From Sipunculus nudus (taxonomy: Eukaryota; Annelida; Sipuncula; Golfingiida; Sipunculidae): a stretch of DNA of 64,000 nucleotides. The stretch's first letter is position 1, and each line of letters begins with the position of its first letter. The stretch covers positions 43,008,456 to 43,072,455 of the forward strand of contig CM049318.1 in assembly GCA_026874595.1 (NCBI GenBank), read 5' to 3'. The translations under genes and the position numbers were made by a program. The notes beneath the pieces are model-generated. The model was not told where the DNA came from, did not search any database, and was given only the letters and a program-made list of their open reading frames with translations. This document shows, in pieces, positions 23,071 to 35,398 of the stretch.

Positions 23071-23744
23071 TGTGATGTATGTCCGTACGCGATGGCAGGG
23101 CACTCACGGAAGGACCTTAGAACCATTGACCCAGGAACAACAGGAACGCGTTGACCCGTGTCGCTTACAGTCATCTATTGAACTCCGGCAACAACAAATA
23201 AACGGACAAAGAGAACGTTTTCATTCATTCATTAACAGCGGTTAAACAACCTGAACTGAAATTTAAAAGTGGATCAATCGATATTGCGTTAAGGTCCACA
23301 GACACTATAAATACCCTTCATTTAGTGATTTTGAATTGGGTTGCAAATAAGAACTGATATCCAGGGATATCCAGGCCTGATGATGTGTAGTCTCCTTGTG
23401 ATAAGGCGGAGACATTTTGGACGTTTTGGACTTTATTATGGCTGTGCACGGATTATGAACTGAACTTTCATCATGACTCCTCAGAGCAGCCCCGGAGTCA
23501 TTTTTATTTCGTCAACCAGCACCAGTGACTTTGATTTACAGCAGATAAGTATTTCTTCATTTTGTACCGCACCAAGATTTAGTTATTATGTGTTAGAGAC
23601 TTTGTGTTCATGTATTGTATATATTGTAAATAATGTTTGTTTAAATAATTATATATATTTTGTACTATATTTGTGAGTCAGTTTTTCATTTAACATCTTC
23701 GTTGTGTGAGTGGAACTCGGGGATGTTTTGTGCTACACGCAACA
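23071..23744 (+). repeat. 3' LTR of the Gmr1-like element
   Basis: Direct copy of 16870-17544 with about nine substitutions and one gap. It begins TGTGATG and ends ACGCAACA, then AAAT. Confidence 0.92.
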
Positions 23745-23748
23745 AAAT

Positions 23749-26110
23749 ATTGTCCCAAATATAATTTTTATTAAAAATAATAAGAGAATAGTATGATTTT
23801 TTCAAATAAAATATAACTGCAATGATTATTAAAATAATATTAAAGAATATATTTATGAATGCATTCATTAATACATTTTGAAAGTATTTGCACTGGTATT
23901 CATATACTTTCATTTTTACCTGAATTCCCATTCTTATGAAAGAAATTTTATAATGAGGTACATATTCATATTCGTGTTTAAATATAATTGCAAAGTATTC
24001 GCACCATGTCTGGTATTTATTCAGTTTTCACAAAACAATGATGTTGAGAATCCAGAATATACAAAATTCACACATTTAAATAATGATCATAAGTACCTGG
24101 TTTTATGGCTTTTATTTATATTAAAAAAAATGTAATATATTCATTTTGGACTAATTTCACATCAATGCACTAACTATAGACACAAAAGAAATCTAGATAA
24201 TAATATTATCAACTGCATCTTTGTCTATCATTTATTTCCTTCATATGATCCCTAATGATTAGTAATGAATAATATGATTTACTTTTTTATCATTAAAATT
24301 GAACTGAAAAATACCATAGGTGACTGCATGGTGTTATTTGGAATACATGACATTCTATCCATCGATACAACATTCTTATATCATCGGTAACTGGAAGCTG
24401 ATTTCCTGTTATTATCAACTAACAAATTCCTTTTCTATTTTTCTTTAATTTGTTATTAAAAACCAATAAAAATTTATAAATTTATTGTTTATTCTTATGT
24501 TGTTGGTTAAAACTACTAGATGAGTCGAGTTGGACACCTGGATCAACTGTGGCTGGCAATAAGCTGCCTGGAGCCCCAGTGTATGCCTCGCCTCAAGCAT
24601 GCATAATTTGCTGAAAGTTCAACAAGGTCAACATACAGGTGACTCAAGAGGTGCTACAGAGAGCCAAGGTTTGACATGGTCTCATAAAATCATTAATAAA
24701 AGCTACAATTTTTGGCCAATTTCTTTCATCTTTTTAAACTAAAAAGCTGATATCTTTATGTGTGCATGATATGAAAATTATATCAACAGTGCTCACAGGA
24801 AACAAACATGCCATGGTCAAATTTGGGCAAAATGTAAGGTACTTATTTTATATTTATACTAATAACTTATAAAATTTGAAAAATTCAGAACTAATTTTGG
24901 GTATTCAATTGAATCTTGATTAAATAATGTTACATCCCTGACAAAAAATCTCTAGCTTCAGTAATCCTCTTGTTAAGGGAGTAAATATATTTCTTGATTT
25001 TTTACAAAGTGCATTATGTTTGGGCCCATAACTTAAAACAATTACGCAATACTGACATCATTTCTGGCATGTGCATAGAGAATGTATAGAAAAATAAATA
25101 TATTATATATGATTAAAGTCAGATCAGTGGTTTTGATATTAGGCAGTCTTGAAGTGTAACAATGGGTTTTTAATGGAAAAATGAAGTTTTTCATTAATAT
25201 CTCGAAGGTATTAAGTCCTAGTGACCAAATTCTTGGTATGGTAGGGGATTTTTGAGACATCTAATTGCATGCCAAATTTTAGGAACTGAGAGCTGAAGCT
25301 GGGGAGCTGAGCACTTGCAAACTGCATGACACTAGCTTCATGTAAACAATATGTTACATGGTGCTTGAAAATTTGAATAAAATCTACAGTTTTTGATCAA
25401 CTGGTTTCAAATTTTTGGTGTTTACAGACAAAATGCTAAAAAAAACATGCTGTGAAAATTAAATCCACAGTACTTACAGGAATAAAACGTGCCATGGTCA
25501 AAGTTGGGCAAAATTTAAGGTACCAATTTTTTTTTTATTTTTGTTTATATTTTAAAAAATTTAAAAGATTTTGATTTAATTTTGGGTATATAATTTAATT
25601 TTGATAAATTAAAGTTATATTACTGGAAAAAAAAGTTTATAGCTTTAACATATTTTGTGTTAAGTGATCAAATATCTTTCCTGATTTTTTACACAATGCA
25701 TTATGTTTGGGCCCTAACTTTTTAAATTTACATAATACAAATATAATTTCTGGCATGTACATAGGAACTATATAGAGGAATAATTATGGTAAATATGAGG
25801 AAAAACAGATGAGTGGTTTTGATATTAGGCAGTCCTGAAGTGTAAAAATAGGTTTTTAATAAAAAATTGAGGTTTTTCCTTAATTTCTAAAAGGAACGAA
25901 GTCGCAAAGACCCAGTTTTTGGCTTGGTAGGAGATCTTGGGGACATCTAACATTATGCCGAATTTTGGATTCCTAGGTCATATGGTTTCAAAACGTGCCA
26001 CATCTATGGACGGACAGATGGAGGGACTGACGGACGGACAGACGGACGGACGACAGACAATGGACCACAACTATAGCTCAGATGACTTATAGTCAGCTGA
26101 GCTATAAACC
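23749..26110. repeat. 2.3-kb dispersed repeat block, copy 1 (carries the LTR element)
   Basis: Together with 16800-16869 this matches 30940-33194 over nearly its whole length, from ACTTATAAGCAGAACATATA to the CTATAGCTCAGATGACTTATAGTCAG end. The Gmr1-like element sits inside it. No coding content was recognised, and its open frames recur in copy 2 as shadows. Confidence 0.8.
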
Positions 26111-27150
26111 TATCCTAGATTATTCTTGTAAAGAATTATACCATTCAGCTTGACAGTTTCATCATAAAAGAGGCTAAAATTACAAGGTTTCTGACTGCTA
26201 GAAACAGGTCAATGTATGTGGCGCCACAAAAACTGCAATTTCAAATATGAGTCAGGTGACCGACATTTGCACAAAACTGATCAGATAATGGAGCTTTTGT
26301 AACAAATTTTTTATAATTCTCGGGGGTTCTTCTGAGATCAATAGCTCGTAGGATATGGGAAACACGGACCTAATTTCAGGTTTCCTATGAGAAGTTTCAT
26401 GGACCTCCCTGGATGTCAGGTAAGAAGATTATAGGTCCGAAGGTTATGATTTGTTCCCTGTTAACGGACAACCCGCTTCATTTGCGGGTCTCAAAAATAG
26501 CAAAAAAATGCGTGAAAATTTGAAAAAAAATCCAGGCGGTGCCACCAGTCTGCAGGAACTGAGCTCCATGACCAATATGCATGCAAAGAATCATGACCAT
26601 CAATGCATTAGTACAGATACTGGAGCTTTTGTTTCAAATATTTAATTGTTCTGGGGGGGGGGGGGGTACTTTCAGGCCGCATAGCTCAGAGGAATTGGAT
26701 AACAGAGACCTAATTTAAGGTTTCCAAGGTGATTTTTTTTATGAACCTCTGTGGATGTCAAATTTTAGGTCCAATGGTTATGACTTGTACCCTCTTAATT
26801 GATGACCTGACAGCCGGACAGACAAATGACAGACAAAGAGAGATAGCTATAACTCAGATCACTCTCAGTCAGCCAAGCTAAAAACAGATCAGTGGTTTTG
26901 ATATTAGGCACTCTTGAAGTGTGATAAAGATTTTAAATGGAAAAAAAGATTTTCCTTAGTTTCTCAAAGGAACCAAGTAGCAGTGACCAGGTTTTCGGTT
27001 TGGTAAGAGATCTTGGGGACATCTAACAGTATGCAGAATTTTGGATTCGTCGGTCCAACGGTTTTAAATCATGCCAGTCTAATGGACCCAAAGGCGAACG
27101 GACAATTGACCACGACTATAGCTCAGATGACTTATAGTCAGCTGAGCTAA
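26110..27150. repeat. Dispersed repeat units with palindrome-type ends
   Basis: Two to three units of the ATTCTGGGGGG / ACCTCCCTGGATGTC family are present, with a poly-G run at 26655-26667 and a further piece of the 2.3-kb block. It ends near 27140 in ACTATAGCTCAGATGACTTA and GTCAGCTGAGCTAAAA. Confidence 0.6.
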
Positions 27151-27781
27151 AAATCCACCAATGAAATTCAGCATTGTATTGGTGACCCATGTATGCCAGC
27201 GCATATCTCTCATCTGCCATGTTTGTACAACCGAAAAGACTTGGGTCAACCAATATTGATACTCATTGGTGGAATCAGTCATGTGGTGTGGAATTCCCAC
27301 TATTTGCAAAAGGTTCATGAATGGATCTAAATACTTGCCATTCTGATCATGTCTTGCAGGAAGTGCCCCACAGAGCTGCGCAGCCGGCACACATTCATGG
27401 TGCAGCTGGTGGCTCCTGATTTAGGTGTCCCTCATGACAGGATTTTGGACCAAACATGACTTTCCCTGGCTGCCTTTAGCAGGTGTCTGCTCAAGGTAGG
27501 TCAATATCAGTGGAAAATGGGTCTGGACAATAGACCTGTGTCCGTACACTGCAGGTATCCACTAATGCCAGGGTCCCCTCACGACAGATACTGCTGAACA
27601 CTAATTTTCTAAATGTACTGTTTTATTACAAAAATCCAGGAATAATTATTTTTCCGAGTTTGAACTGAATGAGACTGGATTGTATGTTTATTTGCAGTAT
27701 TAAAATAAAACCATCCCCTCTCCCCCTTTTGGAATATACTAGAGGGTGATGAGGAGGGGTTTACTGTGGCTGGTTTCTTAC
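27150..27781. other. Intron 4 next to exon 4, nothing recognised
   Basis: A relatively GC-rich single-copy-looking intron stretch. A 103-codon minus-strand open frame (27079-27390) has no recognisable domain. No inverted repeats were noticed. Confidence 0.4.
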
Positions 27782-27881
27782 CGTCCTCTGTGGTGGTGAG
27801 GTAGCTGCCATACTCCCTCTTCAGTAACTCATCAGCTCCATGCTCCTGCAGCTCCTTGAAGAACTTAAGGCTGATGCTAAC
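27782..27881 (-). CDS. ARPC2: ARPC2 coding exon 4
   Basis: The 100-nt exon reads [20 protein letters not shown] and on through [13 protein letters not shown], then one base of a Gly codon. The [20 protein letters not shown] stretch is nearly invariant in animal ARPC2 and forms a helix of the first domain. The acceptor on the minus strand is ATGACAG and the donor GTAAGAAA. A GC-richer, stop-free patch stands out from the AT-rich surroundings. The following 12.3-kb intron contains the antisense LTR retrotransposon and, right next to exon 5, the splice-site minisatellite. Confidence 0.95.
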
Positions 27882-27979
27882 CTGTCATAAAAAAACAACC
27901 ATCCATTATTTATACTGGCACACTGCACTATTAAAGTGTCAGCTGGTTGTAACATACAGCAGTCATTTTTCATATTAAT

Positions 27980-28145
27980 CAGTTGTGGCCGAGGGGCCTG
28001 GACAGCTGAGCAGGAAAAGACCCGGCCCTCTCCACTGCAACTTGGGTTCGATCCAATGTGTTGCCATGAGAGTGGGTTGTAGTGGCCCGTCCAAGGTTGG
28101 TGGTACTCTCTGGGTTCTCCAGCTTCTCCTGCTTCAATGCTGACC
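27980..28145 (+). mobile_element. tRNA-derived SINE (intron 3)
   Basis: An A box, TGGCCGAGGGG (27986-27996), and a B box, GGTTCGATCC (28045-28054), lie at normal tRNA spacing. A non-tRNA body with GGTTCTCCAGCTTCTCCTGC follows. The region does not fold as a full tRNA with a recognisable anticodon arm, so a SINE or tRNA relic is the better call. These boxes would be an internal RNA polymerase III promoter. Confidence 0.6.
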
Positions 28146-28199
28146 ATTACTTTTCAAGCACATGTGTAACATGTACATTATAATGCAAGTGGTAAACAT

Positions 28200-28640
28200 T
28201 TTGAACAATAACCAGTTACACAAACATCACTACTGAAATACCGGCATGGGTGCACACAACACAAAAATGATTGTAGGTGGTGCCACCAATCTTGTTACCA
28301 ACAAAGTTATCCCAGATGTTTACATATGCCAAATTTCAGGCTGATATATCAAACCTATCCTGAGAAATAAGCAGGGACATAAACTGTGCAAATAATATTG
28401 TAGGTGGTGCCATCAGGCTTGTATACAACTAAGCTATCCAATATGTATAAATATGCATAATTTCAGGCTGATAGACCAAATCCCCCCTGAGAAATAAGCA
28501 GGCACACACACTGTGCAAAAGTCATTGTTGAGGGGGGGGGGGGGGGGACACCAGTCTTGCGAACGAAAAAGCCATCAAAGATGCATGGACAGGTCAAAAT
28601 ATCAGGCCAATACATCAAACTTCTTTTGAGCCACATGCAC
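28200..28640. repeat. GGTGGTGCCACC-type tandem units (intron 3)
   Basis: Three diverged about 140-bp units with GTAGGTGGTGCCA and TTTCAGGCTGATATATCAAA blocks. A poly-G run at 28531-28547 replaces the palindrome core of the third. Confidence 0.65.
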
Positions 28641-29723
28641 TGGGCTAACCAGGCTATAGGTGAGAAAGGCAGTTGCCCCGAGTGAACCAGAATGAATTGC
28701 TAGGTCCAGCTACTGCACTGAATGAACTCTTGACCTGCACCTGGTCTAAGAGACATGTGGTAAAAGAATGGGGCAGGAAGGACGGATGGATAGAAGAATA
28801 GAAGGACAGGGACCATTTTAGTAGTCCTCCCTCCTACAGAGGGGGACTAATAAACTTGAGTTTTTAGTTCGTTAGACAAGCAAATTAGGTATATATTGCA
28901 CTGAGTAATAAATAAAAATTGTGGGTAGAACCCATTTGATTATGCAGTTAGAAAGAAATGGTAATGAGCCTTTAAGAGTTATTCCAAAATGTGAAAATCT
29001 CAGCTTCAGTATTACAAGTGATACTGACAAAAGATATGGATCATATATAGAACTTTTTAGAAGCCATTCTGGAAGGACTAAAGCTCAGAAGTTTTGAGAA
29101 TGGGTGTCATGGTGAGTTTGAAGAGTTAGGAAGTTTTTGTTCAGTTGTCTGAAGAAACAAGATCACAAGTTCAGGTGTTGCACTTACCTACCGATATGCA
29201 GAATTTGAGATCTACAGCTATAACAGTGTGACTATGTGCCCTGCCCAGCCTGGCAGATGGAATGGACAATGGGTCATCACTATTGCTGAGATGATTAACA
29301 GTAAACTAGGCTCAAATAATAAATGAAATGTTTAAAAATTAAACCCATACACTTACATTTAATATTTAAACCTGTGGACTCATATACAGGTTTCCCCAAT
29401 GATTAGAAGAGACAATGAATGTTCTGTTTTTCCCTGGGGCATAAACAATTTTCAAATGTACAAGGTATGAATATTTGTGGCTGAAGCATATGTTGAAAGA
29501 GCTAAAAGTAATTGTTACAAGTGCCCTTCAGTCAAAGTATAACGTTTCTAAGAATTCCCTGAGTCAAACATTTCATACATGAATCTTATTTTATATTGAA
29601 CCAAGGCCTGGAATTCACCATCAACAAATATTTGATCACTTTCCAACACATGTGCCAGGCAAAACATGACATTCACCAAATCCAAGATGTGCAGCCTTAC
29701 TAATTTAAATAAAAAATTATTAC
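28640..29723. other. Intron 3 remainder, nothing recognised
   Basis: AT-rich intron leading to exon 3's donor. There is a partial CTGAATGAACTCTTGACCTG unit near 28720 and a weak remnant of the dispersed repeat near 29160-29300. Confidence 0.4.
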
Positions 29724-29782
29724 CCTGATTTTGGATTTGTCCCCATCAGGATTTGACATGTGGTACAAGACCCCATCGAAAT
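29724..29782 (-). CDS. ARPC2: ARPC2 coding exon 3
   Basis: The 59-nt exon finishes the Asp codon and reads [19 protein letters not shown]. This matches the conserved FDG-VLYH-SNP-GDK block of ARPC2. The minus-strand acceptor is TTTTCCAG and the donor GTAATA. The last residue is Arg (AGG), where vertebrate ARPC2 usually has Met just before VSISLKF. That is a plausible single-base difference and the exon is otherwise well conserved. It joins exon 4 in phase 0 across a 1.8-kb intron, the shortest complete one here. Confidence 0.93.
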
Positions 29783-29949
29783 CTGGAAAACAAAAAATTG
29801 CTGAGTAAGCATGACATACAGGTAATCATAAAACTGGATTTCTGGGACCATTAGGGCCCTTCAATTGCCAGTTCCTAAAAATGGAAACCCAGTGGCCATG
29901 TTGGATGTCAGATTGCTCTAAAATTTATTACCACAAATAGTCTAAAAAG

Positions 29950-30720
29950 GACCAATCTTTAGAACAAGTGACCCATGGGTCATGACGCTCAGTCGACTGA
30001 CATGTTGACAATATGTCCTTGCTTAGGCAACAATTCAGATAATGTAGGTGGCAGCATCATTCATGCATATAAGCTTAGGTTCATCAAGACCTAAAAGCAC
30101 ACCAACTTTGATGACAATCCAACCAGCCTTTCCTGAGGAATCTGGCAATTGGTGTGTATTTTACATTATTTCTAGGGTTCTCAAATGTACCCAAAAACTG
30201 TGAGAATATAGGTCACCATCTGTGACCCAATTTCAGGTTTTTGTGGAGAACTTCTGAGGAACTCTCAGGCTGTCAAGTTAGAAGTTTCTGGGTACAATGG
30301 TTATGATTTGTGCCCTACTTTGGTATCAATTTTTCAATAATTCTGGGGGGTGCTTATAAACCCCATAGCTCAGATAATACAGGTAACAGAGACCTAATTC
30401 CATGTTTTCACCCAGACTTTTAAGGACCTCACTGGATTTTAAGTTAGAAGATTCTAGGTCCAATGGTTATGATTTGTGCCCTGCTTTTGTATCAAATTTT
30501 CAATTATGCTAGGGGGGGGTGCTTATTAGCCCCAAAACTCAAGAGAATATGGGTAACAGAGACCTTATTTCAGGTTTCAAAAGATATTTTTCAGGCACTT
30601 CCCTGGATGTCAAGTAAGAAGATTCTGGGTCCCGTGGTTATGATTTGTGCCCTGTAAATGGATGACTGCATCTTTAAAGTTCTCAAAAATAGAGAAACAA
30701 GGGACCTATGGGTCACGGCG
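29950..30720. repeat. Three units of the ATTCTGGGGGG dispersed repeat
   Basis: Units near 30160, 30340 and 30510 share TATAGCTCAGA, GACCTAATTTCA, ACCTCCCTGGATGTC and GATTTGTGCCCT. A GGGACCTATGGGTCACGGCG module closes the series at 30699-30725. Confidence 0.65.
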
Positions 30721-30939
30721 CTCAGCTGTTATATATAAGAAGAAAATATGATTTAGAAATGATTTACATGCTGGTTTTATGTGGTAATAAATATAAGCTG
30801 TATTATGAGTTGTTGTTGTTTAGCTTATGTATGATTTTGATAGTATCTTTGGAGACAGGGAAGAGGATTGATTTCATTTATTTTATTAACAAATGGAGGA
30901 GTACTATTGTCACACAGATTTTGACTTGGCCATAAAACT

Positions 30940-33194
30940 TATAAGCAGAACATATAAAATTAGAGTTTAACTATTTAATAAAAAAAATTACAATTATGTC
31001 CCAAATATAATTTTTATTTAAAATAATAAGAGAATCTTATGATTTTTTAAAATAAAATATAACTGAAATGATTATTAAAATAATATTAAAGAATATATTT
31101 ATGAATGCATTCATTAATACATTTTGAAAGTATTTGCACTGGTATTCATATACTTTCATTTTTACCTGAATTCCCATTCTTTATGCAAGAAATTTTATAA
31201 TGGAGTATATATTCATATTTGTATTTAAATACAATTGCAAATTATTCGCACCATGTCTGGTATTTATTCAGTTTTCACAAAACAATGATGTTGAGAATCC
31301 AGAATATACAAAATTCACACATTTAAATAATGATCATAAGTACCTGGTTTTATGGCTTTTATTTATATTTAAAAAAATAAATGTAATATATTCATTTTGG
31401 ACTAATTTCACATCAATGACACAGTAGGAATCTAGATTAATATTATCAACTGCATCTTTGTCTATCATTAATTTCCTTCATATGATCCCCAATCATTATA
31501 ATGAATAATATGATTTACTTTTTTATCATTAAAATTGAACTGAAAAATACCATAGGTGACTGCATGGTGTTATTTGGAATACATGACATTCTTTCCATCG
31601 ATACAAGATTCTTATATCATCAGTAACTGCAAGTTAATTTCCTGTTATTATAAACTAACATATTTCTTTTTTATTTTTCTTTAATTTGTTATTAAAAACC
31701 AATAAAAATTTATTAAGTTATTGTTTGTTGTTATGTTGTTGGTTAAAACTACTAGATGAGTCGAGTTGGACACCTGGATCCACTGTGGCTGGCCATAAGC
31801 TGCCTGGCTGCCCCTGTGTATGCCTCGCCCAAAGCATGCATAATTTGCTGAAAGTTCAACAAGGTCAACATACAGGTGACTCAAGAGGGGCTGGAGAGGG
31901 CCAAGGTCTGACATGGTCTCATAGAAACATTAACAAAAGCTAATTCAGAACTTATTTTGGGTATTCAATTGAATCTTGATTAAATAATGTTACATCCCTG
32001 ACAAAAAAATTCAGAACTTATTTTGGGTATTCAATTGAATCTTGATTAAATAATGTTACATCCCTGACAAAAAAATCTTTAGCTTCAGCAATCCTCTTGT
32101 TAAGGGAGTAAATATATTTCTTGATTTTTTGCAAAGTGCATTATGTTTGGGCTCATAACTTAAAACAATTACGCAATACCGGCATCATTTCTGGCATGTG
32201 CATAGAGAATGTACAGAAAAATATGTATATCATATATGATTAAAGTTAGATCAGTGGTTTTTATATTAGGCAGTCTTGAAGTGTAACAATGTGTTTTTAA
32301 TGGAAAAATGAAGTTTTTTCATTAATATCTCGAAGGTATTAAGTCCTAGTGACCAAATTCTTGGCATGGCAGGGGATTTTTGAGACATCTAATTGTATGC
32401 CAAATTTTAGGAACTGAGAGCTGAAGCTGGGGAGCTGAGCTCTTGCAAACTGCATAACACTAGCTTGATGTAAACAATATGTTACATGGTGTTTGAAAAC
32501 TTGAATAAAATCTACAGTCTTTGATCAACTGGTTTCAAATTTTTGGTGTTAACAGACAAAATGCTAACAAAAACATGCTGTGAAAATTAAATCCACAGTA
32601 CTTACAGGAAAAAAAATGCCATGGTCAAAGTTGGGCAAAATGTAAGGTACCAATTTTTTATTTTTGTTAATATTTTAAAAAAATTTAAAAGATTTTGATC
32701 TAATTTTGGGTAAAAATTTAATTATGATTAATTAAAGTTATATTACTGGAAAAAAGGTCCATAGCTTTACCATTTTTTGTGTTAAGTGATCAAATATCTT
32801 TCCTGATTTTTTACAAAATGCATTATGTTTGGACCCATAACTTTTTTAAATTATATAATACAGACATAATTTCTAGCATGTACATAGGAACTATATAGAG
32901 GAATATTTATGGTAAATATGAGGAAAAACAGATGAGTTGTTTTGATATTAGGCAGTCCTGAAGTGTGAAAATAGGTTTTTAATAAAAAATTGAGGTTTTT
33001 CCTTAATTTCTCAAAGGAACAAAGTCGCAAAGACCCAGTTTTCGGCTTGGTAGGAGATCTTGGGGACATCTTACATTATGCTGAATTTCGGATTCCTAGG
33101 ACTTACGGTTTCAAAACGTGCCACATCTACGGACAGACGGACGGACGATGGACACGGCTATAGCTCAGATGACTTATAGTCAGCTGAGCTAAAA
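30940..33194. repeat. 2.3-kb dispersed repeat block, copy 2 (without the LTR element)
   Basis: This is the uninterrupted counterpart of 16800-16869 plus 23749-26110. At about 30990-31000, TTACAATTATGTCCC marks the site where copy 1 received the retrotransposon. A 65-bp piece starting AATTCAGAACTTATTTTGGG near 31943 is tandemly duplicated at about 32008. Confidence 0.8.
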
Positions 33195-33199
33195 ATTGC

Positions 33200-34640
33200 T
33201 TAAAATTCTAAAATATCCAGGTGGCAACACCAGTATGCAGAATCTGACTGAACACTCAATGATGAATATGCATACAAAGAATTATGGTGATCAATGCATT
33301 AGTTGTTCAGATACTGGAGCTTTTGTATCAAATTTTCAATAATTCTGGGGGGTGCTTTTAAGCCCCATAGCTCAAAGAATATGGGTGACAGAGACCTTAT
33401 TTCAGGTTTCCAAGGAGTTTTTTGATGGACCTCCCTGCATGTCAATTTAGAAATTCCAGGTCCAGCGGTTACGATTTGTGCCTGATTAACGAACAGACAG
33501 ATGACCAAAGGGACAGAAAGACAGACAGACGCCGGACAAAGAGTGATCGCTATTGCTCAGATGACTTTCAGTCATATGAGCTCAAAATGAAGGCAATATC
33601 AAACATGGCTTGACATCAATACTGGAAAGTACTTGCACTGTCAGGTAAGTAACATTTTTTATTCATATACAACTGAAAGAACCCTACTCTACGATAATTC
33701 TAGTGATATATTAAACAATTTGGCTTGATACTTTCATTATAAAACATTTTTTAATGTAGTGGCTGTAAGTGGCTGAAATGTTGATTTTTTTGCCGCTAAA
33801 AACAGCTCCCATTCCACAGTTCTTTTTTGCCCCATGGAAATTCCCTTGAACTGAAAACGAGGTAAGGGGCGTATTATGATGTAAATACATCTGTTGGAAT
33901 AGTGTTATATCTCACTTTAACTGAGTTTTAAAACTTGAAATTTGCGTGGGTTAAGGAAATTACAGTATTTTGGAAATGCATTGGGGCACGGGAATTGCAC
34001 AGACAATAAATTATTTACACCCTGGATCATACCGTGTGAGTCTCAATTTTTTTTTTAATTTGTGTTAAAATCATTTGAGCATTATTGGCTTTATGACCTT
34101 TAAAAAGGTGTCAAGGTCATCTATATTCAAATCCTTGGCCTTCATGAGGTTTATCAATGCTGCGAGTCTGGTGACTGTACCTTTTACTCTTTATATTTTA
34201 TTGTATTAACATCATTTTAGCATTATTGCCTCTGTGACCTTGAAAAATGTGTCAAAGTCATCCATATTCAAACTTACCTAGCCTTTCATGAGGTTTATCA
34301 GCTCTGTGACATTGAACAAATGTGTCAAGGTCATCTATATTCCAATTTGACCTGGGCCATCATGAGGTTTATCAATGCTACGAGTTTGGTGACTGTCCCT
34401 TAAATTGACCTAGAATTTCATGAGTTGCATCAACCGTGTGAGCATGGTAACTGTATGTTATTTTGTTTTTATGTTATTGCATTAACATCATATCTGTGAT
34501 GGATGCTGACCACTTTTATGCCCCCCCCCCCCCCCCCCCCGGATGGTGCCTTAGGCGACGATGGGGGACGAAAAGGAAAGAGAAGGATCATGTGGTAATT
34601 TAAGACAGTCCAGTAAAGTCCATGCATATGTTAATGCATA
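33200..34640. repeat. Dispersed unit plus GTGACCTTGAA tandem units; poly-C
   Basis: 33330-33570 is one more ATTCTGGGGGG unit. From about 34080 to 34420 three units share GCATTATTG, GACCTTGAAAAATGTGTCAA and CATGAGGTTTATCA. A C20-type homopolymer lies at about 34521-34540. Confidence 0.55.
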
Positions 34641-34641
34641 G

Positions 34642-35398
34642 TAGTGTTGGGACGATATGGGTTTTTGATATCATGATAATTATTCAAATTTTATCACGAT
34701 ATACTGTGATATCGAGATAATTTTAATTATATGTAATGGCATTAATAAGCCATCAATAATGATATTTACAACAACCACCTTTAAAGTCTTAACTTTATAC
34801 AAGGGGTTAAGTATTAATATCATTTATACCAATTGTTCCAGTACCACAGAATGACTCATTACGTGATGTAAGTTGCATGAAGGTCCTGCAGGTGTGCAAG
34901 CTTGAGGGGCAGGAAGTCCTGCCCCCATCGTCAATCACCCTTGTCAGAACTTTCCATCAGTTTCCTATAGCTACATAAAAGCCGAATGGAATGTTCGATT
35001 CAGTGGTGACACTTTTATGTTGACATTTTCGTTCCATGCAATAAAAGCATAAATATGTGTACTTATTGCTCTTTCATTATAATGTTATTTTCTCCTGGAA
35101 TTCTCAAGCTTTTGTCCTCTCCGATTCATCCTGCTACTTCCGGACATTTCTGACTAATCCCGAAGTCTGTAAGCACACGGTTCAACCCACACGCGTGTTT
35201 CAAATACATGTGGTTTATATAAATAAATGTGATTCTTTGAAATAAATTTATTTTGTACTTCAAGGGCTTGCTTGTGAATCAAAATCGTGAACAAAAATTG
35301 ATATCGTGGTATCGCGATAATAGGAAAGTTGACGGTATGATAACCGTAGCTGTCAGATATCGTGATAATACCGTATACCCGTAACCATCCCAACCCTA
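34642..35398. mobile_element. MITE-like DNA transposon, 757 bp, TIR TAGTGTTGGGA
   Basis: The left end TAGTGTTGGGACGATATGGG is matched at the right by the complement of TAGGGTTGGGATGGTTACGG. Further inverted ATATCGTGATA/TATCACGATAT motifs lie inside both ends. CATAG flanks both sides (34637-34641, 35399-35403). No transposase is present. TAGTGTTGGG-type ends suggest hAT, but the visible duplication is only 5 bp, so the superfamily is uncertain. Confidence 0.65.

Larger units (their letters stand above)
16870..23744 (+). mobile_element. Gmr1-like Ty3/gypsy LTR retrotransposon, 6.9 kb, antisense in ARPC2 intron 4
   Basis: Two 675-bp direct LTRs (16870-17544 and 23071-23744) begin TGTGATG and end CAACA. 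The sequence AAAT on each side (16866-16869, 23745-23748) is a probable 4-bp target duplication. A tRNA-Pro-type primer site follows the 5' LTR. Coding order is gag, zinc knuckle, protease, integrase, reverse transcriptase, RNase H. Integrase before RT is the copia-type order, yet RT and integrase look like Ty3/gypsy. That combination is known from Gmr1-like elements. Reading frames are broken by three in-frame stops, two frameshifts and an RNase H deletion, so this copy cannot encode an intact polyprotein. Confidence 0.92.

Noticed and set aside
27079-27390. 103-codon minus-strand open frame
   Set aside because: No recognisable domain, no splice context fitting ARPC2, and it overlaps repeat sequence at its end.
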